64,000 nucleotides of DNA from Ilex aquifolium (Eukaryota > Streptophyta > Magnoliopsida > Aquifoliales > Aquifoliaceae), in contig OX637394.1 in NCBI GenBank assembly GCA_951799425.1, positions 1,747,501 through 1,811,500 on the forward strand, read 5' to 3'. The notes beneath the pieces are model-generated. The model was not told the DNA's origin. It saw only the letters and a program-made list of their open reading frames with translations, and did no database searches. The stretch's first letter is position 1; each line of letters opens with the position of its first letter. The position numbers were made by a program, and so were the translations under genes. Positions 48,210 to 61,800 of this stretch are shown here, piece after piece.

Positions 48210-49745
48210 TCCAAACAAAAATCAAGAATGTGAAAAGGAGAAAATTAAGAACTAAACAAATAAATAAACAAAACCAATAGGAACAATTTAAGACCAGGGA
48301 CCACTTTGTCAAATTCTAGAAGTTAAAGCTGAGAGAAAATATAGATTATGATGATGGGTTGCGCTAAACAGTATGCACCATAATTATATATTTATGATTC
48401 CAATGATACAGTAGCATGACAATCATTATCAAATTGTGAAGAAAGGTTCTAATTCAAATATTAATTAGGATAGATGTGTAACCGGCATCTAGGTACTTTT
48501 GTTGTCATTATCCCTTAACCGCTTTCAATCAAACTATCTAAGTAACACTGAGTAAATCACCCTCATTTATCTACAGTTTTAGCTGAAAAATCTAATTCAA
48601 TGTTTTAGATATGGTCAGTGATATCTTCCTTCTCCAATAAATATTACTATTTTTAAGCATATGCATATGGAATGATGTTTCAGTTCAGAATTTATCCTCA
48701 TACACGAGTTCAAAAGTAAAATTAAAAGCATATACTTACGATATAAGTTGCAGAGATCCAATTTGCTATCTTTCTGAACAGCATCCCTGAAAGCACCAAA
48801 TGATCAAATATAGGCTAGCAAACATATGTTGCTCAGCTTGAGCACTGACAGTGATGCGGATTGCATTAAATGAGCCAAATTCAAACGATAAGTGCTGTGC
48901 TAACAAACTGTATAACTAAACATGAAAAACACATAACAATTAAGATTATGTTGCTCAACATTGCAGAAAAAACTTACTATAAAAGAATTATAAGGAGTTC
49001 TCTAAAGTAAGAGCAAGAGAACAACTGCTCCATTCTTTCATGAATCTAAGATGTGTACCACCCCCAAAAAATCCTAGTTTTCTAATTGGATCAGATTTCC
49101 CAAATGCCTTAATTTCCTTATTGAATCAGATTTTTTCAAAGAAACCCTAGCTCCTTCATTGGGTTAGATTTTTCAGAATGAATTTTTCAAAAATTGAAGT
49201 TGAGTACAAGACATCCATAACAATTATAATTCATAAGGACTTCTTAATTTGGAAGATGGAATCTCCATAATGTTTCCTGGTGCTTGATTGATGCCAAGTC
49301 ACTTGTTCTTGCGCATATAGTAGGATCCAGTGACATATATTGCAAGCACAACAATTTGACTAATGAAACTTTGTCAGTTGTTACAGCTTCAATCAGGCAT
49401 TTCTTATTTAGTTGTTTTCTTGAGGTGCATTATGTAATAGCCCACTTTTTAGATTATTTGAAGTTGGTAGAATCTTTTCTCGTCATTTGACAAAGGATCT
49501 TATTGCTTACATATCTTCTAGCTTCTACTCAAAAGTTTCATTGTTCATATATTTATTCATTCGTTGACTACTAAGACAACATCTTCTATCTGTTTCCTTT
49601 CTAAGAGATGACCTTTCACAAGTTTTGGTCCTCCTTCCATGAGAGCCAGTTATTTTGGCTTTAGCCTCATTTTTAAGCCATTTTTCTGATAAAGGGAAAA
49701 AATAGTTTATGAGGACAAATCTATCTACTTAGTCGATTTCTGAAA
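48210..49745. repeat. Segmental duplication, copy 2
   Basis: The uninterrupted partner of 45590-47960, direct orientation, about 75-80% alike by eye. Exon 3 of the candidate small gene (48786-48740) lies in this copy, and copy 1 does not keep its splice sites. Confidence 0.8.
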
Positions 49746-51784
49746 TTCTTGCAAAAGAGCAAAATCAAGAGGAATACATGATCATCATATTTTGTTACGA
49801 TGCATGGCATTTACTTCCCATCTCCCTATTTCACTCCCACCCACCCTTAGCATCCTTCCACACACAGATGACACACCCTGACCAAACCAAGTCTACCGCA
49901 CCTCGCATTTTAGAAAACTATTGGGAATCATATGGAGAAAAGAAAATAGAAAGGTAAGTACTGATTTTAAAAAATCAAATTAAAATTCGTTATATGGGCA
50001 ATGTCTATATTTAAGAAGTTAAAAATATAATAATTAAACGACTAGGGAGGCAAAACTTCTCAATCCCTCTCCACAATTTAACACTTCTATATACGTGAAT
50101 AGTAGAGAAAATTGGTGAAAGCTGGCCATGTAATGTGTTCAGGACAGCATGACAGGAATCACCATTAAAGTTCACCCACCATCAGTAAAGTAGGGTTTCA
50201 GTTGAGTATGTTAGAGCATCTCCAATCATGACTCAAATTTTTACTCAAATTTAAATTAAAATTTGAGTAAAAAGCTTGATTTGATATAAATGACTCCAAT
50301 GGACAAACTCAAATTTAAAAAAGGAGAGGCCCAAATTTAAATGAAAGCAAACCCAAATTTAAAAGGGAGTAAGGATGACCATTGGATCTTTAAAAGATGT
50401 TAAAATCTCACCATTAAATATTTGAGTAAAAATTTGAGTCTCCCTTGATTTGAGTAAAAATATGAGTTTCCCTTGATTTGGTATAAGTTTGAGTCAAGGG
50501 TTGGAGCAAGTTTTTTAGATTTTTTTACTCAAATTTAAATTTGAGTTTAAATTTGAGTAAGGGTTGGAGATGCTCTTAAGAAACAACAATAAGTTAAGAT
50601 GCCAATCATGACATGTTATGCTATGAGCATACGATTCTACATACTCAAAGAACTATAATGATGTAGTAGTACCACAGCCTGTCAATATAGAAGTGGGTTA
50701 TAGCAAGCAAAGCTGAAAGTGAATGGCTATCTGAGATTTACACAGAAATCGAGCACACCAATCCTCTACAAAGAAGTGGCCATCAAGAAATCACAAAAAA
50801 TGCTTCACTTTTGATAGCAAAAAACTCAAACGTAACAGAACATTAAATAAATCCCATAGGAATTGTTTATCTTCCTTGGAAACCCTAACCTTACCATTGA
50901 ATTTTTCTACCACCAACTGCTGTCTCAAACCTGATTGAGACATTCAATTTCCATTCATAATACTATTTGGAACTAATTTACTTATGTAGTTAGCTAACTA
51001 ATGGATCTAATCCATAGCTATCCTATTTGAGTCCAATGACAACAATATGTCTAAGTAGCATTATCAATCCATTGGCCACCTAAGCGCACATAGTTATTTA
51101 CCTTATTTTTAGGACCAAAATCCTAGTATAGGATAAGCATACATTTACACAATACAAAAATAATCCACAATTTAACATAATCGTCAAGGCTTATAATGAC
51201 AACGATAATGATGATGCCCTTAATTGAAAATATTATACCTGCTTTCCCGAAGCTTTTTGGATGATATCAGCAATTACATTCTTTTTTCCAGACAAAGACA
51301 GCAATGATATGTCACTAAATGCTTCTCTTCGTACAAAACCTTCTCTTCATGTCCTAACTGTTTTCGCTCTTGTTAGTAATCTTGAAATTCTAGTAGTTTA
51401 CAAATACCGATATAGATCGTGAAACTTATTGGGGAACAAAACGAAACACATGGATCATAAAATTGTATAGCATAAAACGAAATCCAAAGAAATCCTCATC
51501 ACCGAGCACATCTTTCTTGATTCAACTAAACCAAGCAACATCAAAATCAGATACAGAGGGATCAAAATCAGATATATTTCTTGAAACACAAGGATCATAA
51601 AATTATATCGTCCAAAAAGAAGATTAGCCACAGATATCCTCATCTATGAGCGTATCTATCTTGATTCAACAAAACAATGCAGATATCAAAATCAGATATA
51701 GACAGATTGAGAGAGAAAACCTCATTACCGACTAACATATTTGAATTTGCATGAATTTAGGGCAGAGTTGTGAGGGGGAGCCAT
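48766..51784 (-). CDS. Candidate small gene, unknown product (61 residues)
   Basis: The three proposed coding exons are 51784-51729 (MAPPHNSALNSCKFKYVS plus two bases; donor CG|GTAATG), 51344-51239 (REGFVRREAFSDISLLSL, then GKKNVIADIIQKASGKQ; donor CAG|GTATAA) and 48786-48766 (GCCSER, stop), continuing as UTR to 48740 before GTAAGT. Phases agree across both joins. A CT-rich leader and a consensus E2F site lie just upstream. I do not recognise the family; a basic Arg-Arg-x-Ala-Phe-Ser-Asp-Ile motif is the most distinctive part. The second intron is 2.45 kb and carries a MITE and old repeats, so the third exon is the least certain and the true gene may be longer. A later acceptor (51329) would remove five codons in frame. 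Confidence 0.35.
50214..50575. mobile_element. PIF/Harbinger-type MITE, 362 bp
   Basis: The ends GAGCATCTCCAATCATGACT and AAGGGTTGGAGATGCTC are inverted over at least 40 bp of ACTCAAATTTAAA-type sequence, flanked by TTA at 50211-50213 and 50576-50578. Confidence 0.85.
51438..51703. repeat. Tandem duplication, about 140 bp x 2
   Basis: Copies start near 51438 and 51581. Shared words are GGATCATAAAATT, TCTTGATTCAAC and ATCAAAATCAGATA. It lies in the first intron of the candidate small gene. Confidence 0.75.
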
Positions 51785-51886
51785 TCCGTGAAAAAGATTA
51801 ATTCAAGCGCTTTGTATTGTTAGGGTTTTTGCTTGTCTATCTAGAGAGAGAGAGAAGCAGGGTCGTGGGGGTTTGATCTTTTTCAA

Positions 51887-51898
51887 TTGGCGGGAAAA
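51887..51898 (-). promoter_or_regulatory. Consensus E2F site
   Basis: Minus strand TTTTCCCGCCAA, a full match to the TTTCCCGCC type E2F site, 103 bp upstream of the proposed ATG at 51784. A CT-rich leader (TCTCTCTCTCTAG) and a telo-box-like AACCCTAA lie between. Confidence 0.65.
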
Positions 51899-51999
51899 GA
51901 AGCGTTCAATCGCCGCGGGTCGAATGGGTGGCCCCAAATATATGTTAGGAGTCTTTGGGCCCAAACGGACGTTCAATGTGTGGCTAATGGATTTGTAGT

Positions 52000-54290
52000 C
52001 CAAACAGCAAATTATAGCTTTCTATGAAAACTGGCTAGGCCCACATCCAATTCTTCCCTCACTGGCTTACTTTACTGTGTGGCGTCGAGTTTTAAGTGAG
52101 TCCAATAAGGCCTAATCATTGTTGGATTGAATGTTAACAGTAACCACCTATTTGTTTTGGGCCTGAAAATCTAGCCCATGAGGCCCTGAGTTTTCAGTTG
52201 GTCTTTTAAAAAGTCCTCCCCTCCGTAATACCTAATACATAGTTCCATCTATGGAGCCTAAAGCTTCAACCATGGCATGACAGTAAGTTGGCTTAGTCTC
52301 TCGCCCAGCCTTCGCCTTCTTCAGTGGCCAAGTTGAAGCCTCTAACGGTTCTTCGGCCTACCACCTTTCTTTTTCAAGGTTGAGCTTCTTCAATTGTAGC
52401 TTCGATTTTCAAAACATTACTTATAGTCAACATTACTTAGTATTTATAGTCAACTTTACCTAGTGTTTAGAGTCAGCTACATGATTGGAGTTTTTTTATA
52501 GAACAAACAAAAATAAAAAAATGCAAATTACCCGCCTTAACAGCAGAATCAAAGGCAAAAATTTGTTTGGTAAGTTCACATGCACATATCTAAAGGTTAG
52601 GCCCTTTTAAAAATAGTGAGAGGATTGCTTATCGGGCTTTTTGACTAGGTATCATTTCTGCAGCATGTTGGGCTCTTGGGGCAGCCCTTCGGTAAAGCCC
52701 CAAAACATTCAAGAATGAAAAAAAAGAAAAAGAAAATCACAATCAGGGGTATGAGGGAGCACAGGCAGACTTACACCATAATACTAGACTGTCAAAAGAG
52801 AAACAAAAAAATGCATTAAATAATAATGCAACGCTTATTTGGCAAAATAATTTGATTTCATTTTTATTTATTTAAATTTTAAATTTTTGCTTATTATGTC
52901 AGCACTGTATCATTTTATAATTTTTATTTATTTAAAATTTAAAATTTGCTTACTATGTCGGCACTGTGAGAACAACACCAATATCTTCGTTGATCTAAAC
53001 TTCTCCATTCTAAACTTCTCTCTCTCTCCACCAAAAATTACTTCAAGTTAAAGTGTCATGTTAGACCTACCTTTTACAGTAAACTCTGTCGTTGTTTTTT
53101 TGCTTTTTACTGGAATATTCATTGTTGCATATCTCTGTCTCTCTCATAAGAGTGGATCCTCCTATCAATGCTATCATATCTTATTTATATTGACCAACCA
53201 CAACGGGTCAAGTTTTTACACTTTGTATTGACAAATCAAAACGTATTGTCTTTCACTTTCCAGCCATCCTCAAATGTCAAATCATAGCATTTGGAGAGTT
53301 ACTTGTTCCAAACACTCCAACAGATCGATCCAATGTTTTATAGAGCAATCATATGGGCTTTGGAAATTGGGTTTCTTGCTTCCCAAATTGGATGCGATAG
53401 TTTCTTGTAAGAATTTCTCTCCTTTAGAGGGATCCACATCACAATCCTTATGCTCCATTTTATTTTTTTGTCTCCGTCATGGCCATTTGTCATGGGCGTC
53501 ACAATCCTCACTGCTGTCATTATCACGTAAAAATCATCGCCAGGATAATATTTTACCATTTAATGGAAGTTCCTGTAAAAAGTTTCACATATAAATGAGA
53601 TTTTAGTCATTACAGGATAAAAAAAGATCAAATTTACACTACTAAGGTTGTAAATTAGACGGGTTAGACGGGTTGAGATATTTCAATTTAAGTTGTAATA
53701 TACTTGATTCGAATTTATTTAGAAATCGAATTCAACGCATACTCTTCAACTGAATATTTCATGCTTAAGTTTTTTAACTGGTTTTATATGTCATAAAAAT
53801 TTGTGTTTGATTCTCATGTTGCACAATTCGTATAGAAATACACGTTCAAAATACATGTTTAATTCAAAATGAACGGGTTGAATCTGGCTTTCAATAACTT
53901 AGAGGTATCGGGTTTAATATCTTTTCACACCTCCTAAGGGCTAGTCACTTTTGTTCCTCAGGAACATACTCTAACCAAACTTAAGTCACGATGGCCGCCA
54001 CTGAGTTCGAGGGAGTAGTCGGTGCAATCCTGGACACTCTGTAACCAAAAAAAAAAAAAAATATTCAACTCGGGTTAAATTTAAATTTGATGTTTCAATT
54101 ATAAAACTCGAACTAAAATTTGGGTTTAACTTGAGTTGTACCCTAATTCATTAAATTTATGTTGAATTTAAATGGATCACATTTGATTCACCCAAGTATT
54201 GTCTAAATTAAATCAAATTAAAATTCTTTGGTTCAAGCCTAACTTGAAAGCCAGAAAAACTATCAGTTAAAATATTAAACCTTTCGGGTT
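52000..54290. other. Intergenic DNA
   Basis: No gene supported. A plus-strand ORF at 53274-53594 overlaps a dispersed repeat: TCCGTCATGGCCAT and AGGGATC-type words recur near 56640-56830. Pairs of similar AT-rich lines near 52855-52965 look like a small local duplication. Confidence 0.45.
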
Positions 54291-54296
54291 TGGTTT

Positions 54297-55060
54297 TGAT
54301 AACGGTAGGATTTTGGAGTGGGCTGCCCATCATAAACCCAAATCACCTAATAGGCCAAAAATAGTGCACAACGGCCCAAGAAACCCCTTAACAACCCATC
54401 TGCTCCGTAATAAGGGATGGACCATAATCCAAAGGAGGAAGCCCAGCAGAGAGTCCAGCTCGACATAACCATGCTTGGTCTGGGATCAAGGAGCTCGGTA
54501 CTCATCAGACCCCAAAATGCCCCACTTCACGCCACGTGTCCAAGGGATCAGGAGACAATTTCTGAAGCCTCTAACAAACGTGTACTCTCTGACAAAGGGA
54601 ATATCTGTGCACGTAACCACCCAAGGATTGTGGATATAGTGGTGTCGAATGACAGAGATCACTAAAGGACAAAAGAAGAAGGGACCACAAAATCAGCAAA
54701 AAGGGAAGAGCAAGTCATTCTAGGATTATCCATATAAATAGAACACTTTCACGCTACAAAGAGGACACTGACAATTTCTTCATTGATGTACTGGTATTAC
54801 TGAAGCATTGTATAAACATGCTTTAAGCTAAACAACTTGTTGTAATCTTCTTCTTCAAGAAATATACATTCCCAAAGAACAAGAGACTCCATTACAATGA
54901 ATGTATCCTTAGTCTCTCGGTTAAGGTGAACCACTTATATACCGTTTCACATTCATTCTCACTGCTTAATCCATTGTCAATTCATATATTCACACTATCC
55001 CTCTTTCGGACCATTAAATCATCATTTTGGACTTGGGTTAAACATTTTCGAGCATCATCA
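54297..55060 (+). mobile_element. Probable solo LTR
   Basis: Starts TGATAACGGTAGG and ends GAGCATCATCA, the same TGAT...CATCATCA ends as the LTRs at 33715, with a TATA-like CATATAAATAG near 54731 and a GC-rich 5' third. No matching partner LTR or internal region is present, and no exact 5-bp target duplication was found. An old fossil copy, family probably Ty3/gypsy. Confidence 0.4.
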
Positions 55061-58000
55061 AATTTGGATTGATTTGCCTAAATTACACCTATGATACACC
55101 TTATTCTTGGATACATATGATACGTACCTACACACGGAAACAAATTGTGGAAGAGCTTAACAAATAAATTGCAAAAGCGATCTGACCTAACATGAATACC
55201 CATGCCTTGTGATATTGAAAGGTGTAGCAAACAGAAAGAAGTTGCTTCACCTCATGGAACTCTATCTCTCTCCTATCTTGAAACTACATGTTTGATGTAA
55301 AAGCTTTGGCACCTTATACATTGTTCATCAAATGGATAAGAATCACTGTCCAACACGTCTCCTCATGCTGGTGACTTCAAGCATCGATCATGACACGCAC
55401 AAGCCGGAAAGCATATAGTTTTCCTAGTGGATGTCGGAATTTACAGTTATTTAGAAAGTGGTCCTATGACCATCTCCAAAAAATTATTTTTAATATTATA
55501 ATTTTATTTTTTGTCCAATAAAAATGTTACGCGTATAATTTTTTTTTTTTATCTTTTTATTATTTAGAACTTTTTTTTTTTTTTATAGTCAAGGGTTACA
55601 AATCATTCAAAGGAAAAAAGACCACAGATCCTTCGAGATATCGAATAGCACAATAGTACCATGGGTCCGGCTCCTCTACAGTTAGTTTTTAACTGTAGAG
55701 GTGCAGTTAAAACGATGCCATTTTTATCAATCGCAGAGGATCCTCACCCATAGTACCATAGCCTTGTATATCTTCAAGAACAGGAATGCAATAGTATCAA
55801 TTACACTATTTTTCATCGGTGTTCTTGAGATTCAGATGAAAAAATTCATCAAGTAATTGCAACAATATTGAGCATATGCATTATTTGCCATAGAACTACC
55901 ATCAACTCTTTGTTAGAATTGACAATAAGTGATGTTATATTGAGTTTAAGTTGAATTTAAGTCGTGTCTTATTAAAATTTGGTCAATTCATATCCAATTA
56001 ATCTATAGTTGTGTAGTCGAGCTTGTGTCCTTCTGAATTCGTATAATATATAGCCAACCGAATTCTATCTACCAATTCATTGAAGGGTTCTAATTAAGCT
56101 AACCTTATTATGGCATGAGCACCTCAAATTGAAATTCATACACGATAATTTTGTATAAACATTTTGTTGATCATGAGTTGATGAGTCGTATCAAAAATTG
56201 CTAGCTCTAGAATTAGTAAGTATATATCAAATCTTCTCACATGACAAAACTCCATCTTTATTTTTCAAGAACTCAACTAAAGCTTAAACTTCGTTCGGTA
56301 CGTGGATTTAGGTGGGATAAAATGGTTGGATTTGAAAAAATAGTCTAACCCCATAGCTTATTTTTTGTTTGGTTGGCATCTTTAAGGCTCGTTCTATGAC
56401 TTTTTTTTAATCCCGGCCGGACATGAATAGTTCTGATAAACCCACATATAGAAACTTTGTGAAACCATGAAGGGGTGGGTTTCAAATCGTAGTCTAATGG
56501 ATTCATTAGTGAAAAGACAAGTTTGCCCCCAAATAGATATCCTATCTACATAATAAGAAGGGTATTCTAGTCTTTTACAAAATGGAACTTTTATAGGGTT
56601 CTCACATACAATCTAGTTTAGCCAAGGAATTTTAGTCCCAACCTTTGGAAATGGTTATGGTTTTCCCACAAATCTTGCTTTCCATATTGAATGCCTTGGT
56701 TTCCAATACCCATGCATGTACACATCCTTGCTCTCTAGAAGGGATCAACATCCCCATCACCCATGGTTATTTTCTTTGTTTCCGTCATGGCCATCGTCAT
56801 TGCCATCATTATCATCACTTCCAATCCCCATGATGTATAATTTATGTGAATAGCATGTTAGCTGACTCAATCCATCACCACATTTCCACATAAAAAAATC
56901 TCATAAATAATGACAGATATTTTATATGAGCTGGTATTTGAATATAAAAATCTGACCTGATATAATTTTATTAAAATTATTAAATCAACATCAAATTTTA
57001 ATATTTGATAGAACAAACAGTCAATGCAAATTTCATAATAAATTAGATCAGTAAATTAAATTAATACATTAAATTCCAATAATATTACTGATATTATATT
57101 GGGGGATAGAGTTGTAATTTTGTAGGAGATCTTCATGAGATTGTAAATGTGCAAATCCCAAGGTTTTACAAGTCAAAAGGAGGGATCCCACTAATTTTCT
57201 TCAATTGGCTCAACAAGTTGTAATAATGAGATGGTTCACTACTTTAGGGTTTATTGGGCAATAATTAATGGGGGAGTGGTGTAAAATACTATACTTTTAG
57301 TAACTAACACATGCTCTAATTATGTAATTTGATTGGGAATTAGAATTAGAAATGTCCACTTCATGGTATTCTAGAACCACTTTGAACATTATCAACAAAA
57401 AAAATTAATATAAAAATCATAAAAAAACAAAAACAAATAAAGAAGAGAGAGAAGAGAACAATAGAAAGGAAAAGAAAATAATGGAAGGTTGATCTCAATT
57501 CAAAGCTCCCTCCTACCAAAAATTTTCCCCTTGTGATCTAATAGAAGGATTTACCAAACATTTGGTAGTTTTTGTTTTGTATTTTTATTTAATGAAAAAA
57601 TAATTGTCAAATAATAAAAATATATTATATAATTATATTATAAGTGATTTATATTTGTTCTATTATATATATAACATAATTATACATATATGCAAATATA
57701 TGCTACTCGATGCATGATTAAGCATGGATAATATAAATTCAATAAAAAGCAATAAATATACAAACCAATTTTAGTTAAAATTTTACTTAAAAAGTAAAAA
57801 AAAAAAAAAAGAGGTTAATTGTATCTTACATTTCCTACAAAATAAAGGGTAGGAAAACATAATTTATTATTTTCGTGTTACATTAAATTTCCATTGCCTA
57901 CTTGCTTCTTATATTTTTCATAGTGATCAAGGCTTTTCATGAATTTTTAACAAATTGAAGTGGTCTAGCAACAACCTTACAACAACAAAAATAAATAAAT

Positions 58001-58109
58001 AAATAAATAATTTGGTTATGAGGTAGCCAAGAGAATCTTCGACCTTATTTATATAATAATGGACGGTGAGAACATAAATGAATATAATTGTCACGCGTAG
58101 CTATATTTA
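55061..58109. other. Intergenic DNA
   Basis: AT-rich, no gene. Contains scattered transposon remnants and homopolymer runs. Confidence 0.45.
56945..57085. repeat. Dispersed repeat copy (26122-26269 family)
   Basis: Contains ATCAACATCAAATTTTAATATTTGATAG and ends near AAATTCCAATAATATTACTG, matching the copies at 7428 and 26122. Confidence 0.45.
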
Positions 58110-58124
58110 TTTTATTTTTTTGTT

Positions 58125-58324
58125 TAATAATTAGGAGTGTCTGGACTAATTTACGTATATTTCGATTAATTTCCTCTCCGATCCTGTCAAAGATAAAGTC
58201 ATCCACGCCGAGATTAAGGTATTCATAATGGAAAAATCCTTAATGATCTGATCTAAAAGAATTACCAAAATTCAAATTCAGAATGTTTGTGTTTATAAAT
58301 TATCTGTGTTACCTTCAGCTACCC
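58125..58324 (-). mobile_element. SINE copy (211-bp family)
   Basis: Plus-strand words TAGGAGTGTCTGGACTAATT, CATCCACGCCGAGATTAAGG and AGAATTACCAAAATTC correspond, in reverse, to the other copies. It abuts the MITE at 58328. Confidence 0.6.
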
Positions 58325-58327
58325 TTA

Positions 58328-58803
58328 TGGTCCGTTTGGTAGGAGGGATGAAATGTTGGAGGGATGGAAAAGTAGGAGGGATAGATTTTTCATCCTTGAA
58401 GGAAGGAAATAGGTTTTCCATATTTTTGTGTTTGGTAAGAATGATGAAAAAATGGAAGGAATAAATTTTTTATAATTTTATTTGGTATGAAAAAAAAAAT
58501 AGAATATTATTACTTATGAAATATCAAAAATACCCTTAATAGAATATGAATAATTTATTGAAAGATGAGTTCCTTTTGGAGTAAATGGTAATTAACCATT
58601 ACATAAAAGTTGTTGGATCCATCTTGACCAACTTGTCTGCCACTTTCGGCCCAAAAATGGAGGGATAAAAAATGGTGGGCATAATGAATTTTCTTTCCCT
58701 CCATCTTTCCCTTCTAACCAAACAAAGGAAAATTACATTTTCCATCTTACTTTCCATTCACCATTTTCCATCCATCCTACTTTCACTCATACCAAACAGA
58801 CCA
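58328..58803. mobile_element. TTA-type MITE, 476 bp
   Basis: The ends TGGTCCGTTTGGTA and TACCAAACAGACCA are inverted, with GATGGAAAATGG-like subterminal words. The target duplication is TTA at 58325-58327 and 58804-58806. Same family as the outer element 44145-45472. Confidence 0.85.
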
Positions 58804-58806
58804 TTA

Positions 58807-61800
58807 AAATTGCATAACTATTGTTTATTAAGTCATGACTATTATGTCTTTAATGCTCTGTGCTACAATTTGTTTATATTATACAACAAGAGAGAGAGGG
58901 CACACATTCATTGAACAAAGCTTTGTCTTCACACCCAATTACCAACATTAAAGCTGACTTTTATTGGAGGGTGCAGGTGCATCTAGAGCCAGAGACACCC
59001 CCTATTTATTAACTATACTGTGTTTTACCATTATATATAATAGGGTCTGGGCCGGTAGTTAACTGTTATACTGTTACAATTGCATGTGTCTTATATGTTG
59101 AACACATGTACCCACTTAGTATTTACAAGAAACAAAAGGAAAGTTAGAAATTGAGGAGTATTTTTAGGAGATATCACTAATATTGATTTTGTTTAGAGTT
59201 GGCCTAAAACCTCGGTTTATTTTAGTTTCAGAGGAAAAAGAGTCTGGTTTGTTTGGACCCGAATTTATTGAACAGTTTTTCCATCAGTTTTTTGACTACT
59301 AAGAAAAAATTGAAAAATGAGACTTATTCATGGATTTCCAAGAAAAAGTCGATTTTTAAAAAAATACTTCAAATGGTTTTAAGAACCTTTTTAACTATAA
59401 TATTTTTATTTCACTTTTTAAATCTCTTTTCCGCACACACAAAAAAAAAATATCAGCTCCAAATGGACCATTATCCATAGAAATATATAATAATATCATA
59501 TCGTGATTTGTTTTATATGATGAGTCTTATCGTATCGAATATCCTTTTCCTTGACAGTATTATAGTCCCATTGTTTTGAATTCATCTGGCAATTGCTAAT
59601 TAGCCATGATGGATCTATGGGGACCGCTAAAGATTTTCAAATTTTTTGTTTCATTATGAGATAAATACAACAAGCTATGCTCGAAGTTTACTCCTCGAAT
59701 AATATATTTTAGACTTAAAATTTTAATTTAATTTATTGATTTAATTATGTGTAAAAAGTTATATGATTCTAATAAAAAATTTACTACTATGATAATGTTA
59801 TTGAATCATATCAGCTGGCACTTAAAATTACTCTTATACTTAATGTTCACCGTCTCTCAAAATTTCAAAAATTATATTTAACTCTAACTCACTAATTGTC
59901 AAAATCGGAAGCGATGGAAACCATAAAATGATGATCATACCCTTTTTTTTTTTTTCTTTGGGTGCTGAATCTGACACCCAAAGAAAAACTAGAATAATCT
60001 AACATGAATCCGACACGACATAATTTGATTATCACCCTTAATCAAAACCGGTCTTAAGGTAGAGTGGAAAAATTGTACAGGAAGAGGGGCAGAGAAAGGA
60101 CAAAATGGGTGAGAGAGAGAGAGAGTGTGTGTAGAATTTTGGTCTAAAATGAACATCTAGGACTTGGTGGGATTAACCGAATCGATACAAGATGCCAAAC
60201 GCTGTTCCCAGTTGTTGACCTTGTGGGAATACGTCCAAACTCAAATGTGGGGCCACACCCATCATTTTAGATTCACATTAAAGATAAGCCCCAAAAGATA
60301 TAGAATAGAATATGATTAGGTAGGAGAATAAAGATAGACACAAAGAGACTATGACACAAAAGAAAATGAAAAGTAGAGAAAGAAACTGAGGAAGAAGAGG
60401 GAGGAGGAGGTGTAAGGCAACACGGCAATATGTTTGGTATGCTGTTTGTGTTGCACATGCTTTGCTTAGCCACCTTCCTACGCGACAACTAATGCGTATG
60501 CGTCCAAATTTACAACCATATTATAATTAAGTTTTTTTCTTCTTTTATTTTTGTAAAAATATATATGAATTTGTTTTGTTTTTCCCTATTTTTGTCTCCT
60601 TAATATTCATAAAAAGAACGGACCATGCACTGGAACTGGACTCGCACAACCCCAAAACCTATGAAGGATCAACCGTAAACTTGCTTCCCTTTGCACAAGA
60701 TATATAAATTATTTTTGAGACGCGAAATCTTCACATGCATGTCCAGTAGCAGCTCAAGGTAATTTGAAGTTTAAAACGAGAACACTAAATAATGTTTTTT
60801 TTTAGTATTATTTTTTTAAAAAAATAATAATTTATTTTTAAATTTTTTATGTGAGAGAGAGAAAAGAAGGATGTGTTAATGTTGTCGAGAAATATGTTTC
60901 AATTTATATTTTTATTTTTATTTTTTATCAGAGAGAGGAGAGAAAAAAAGAGAATTTAATTTCAACTTTTGTTTTTATTTTTTACTTTTTTTTTAACGGA
61001 GAGTTTGAGTTGACTTTTGAGTATTTTTTATTTTTTAAACTTCTTATTTTTAGGTTTCTAATATTATGGATTTAATCATGAGCCCAAATTATTGCAATAA
61101 AAATTTTAATTATACTTAATTTTTTGGAATTTTTTTAGGACTTAAAATTTAATGGATTTAAATTTTTTATGGGCTAATAATTCACCTAAATTTATGAGAT
61201 CTTCTAAAAATTTAGGATTTAAAACCCAAACTTTATTTTTAACACTGTTGAGCCGACCCTCTGCATGTCTGTTATAAAACAATTTTACTATAGTATCAAA
61301 CTCTACCCTCAAACCTTCCGTTAGATACTTATTAATGACATTGCATTCCTTCGGAGATAGCAGGTTTAGATTTGAATCGACTTTGATATTATTGAAAGTT
61401 TATTCAAAATGAAATTTTGTGCATTTTTTTAGGATCTTATTCCACTCACTATCATAGAGATTTCTGAAACCAAATTATTAGGACACTGAAAAAAGAAAAA
61501 TTAATTAAAATTCTATCTCTTACAAAATTATTCTTTTTAGGGTAAAATAAGGTGTTATGTCTTCATTGTCAATAATCAACTTAAAAATAGATTTATATTT
61601 GATGATGTATGAACTTAGAACGTGAGTTGGGCGCTTGAACTGAAGAACTCAAATGAACGATGGTGTATGAATGAACAGTGAGGATAAAATTGAGTTATGG
61701 TTGTCTAGTGGCTCTGTGAAATATTACTGTAATCGTGAAACAAGGGTAATAACTTGGAAACAAGTAAAAACATAGATTACAGTGGAGTTTGACTAATCCG

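Noticed and set aside
53274-53594. 106-codon plus-strand ORF
   Set aside because: Lies in a dispersed repeat that recurs near 56640-56830; no recognisable domain or splice context.
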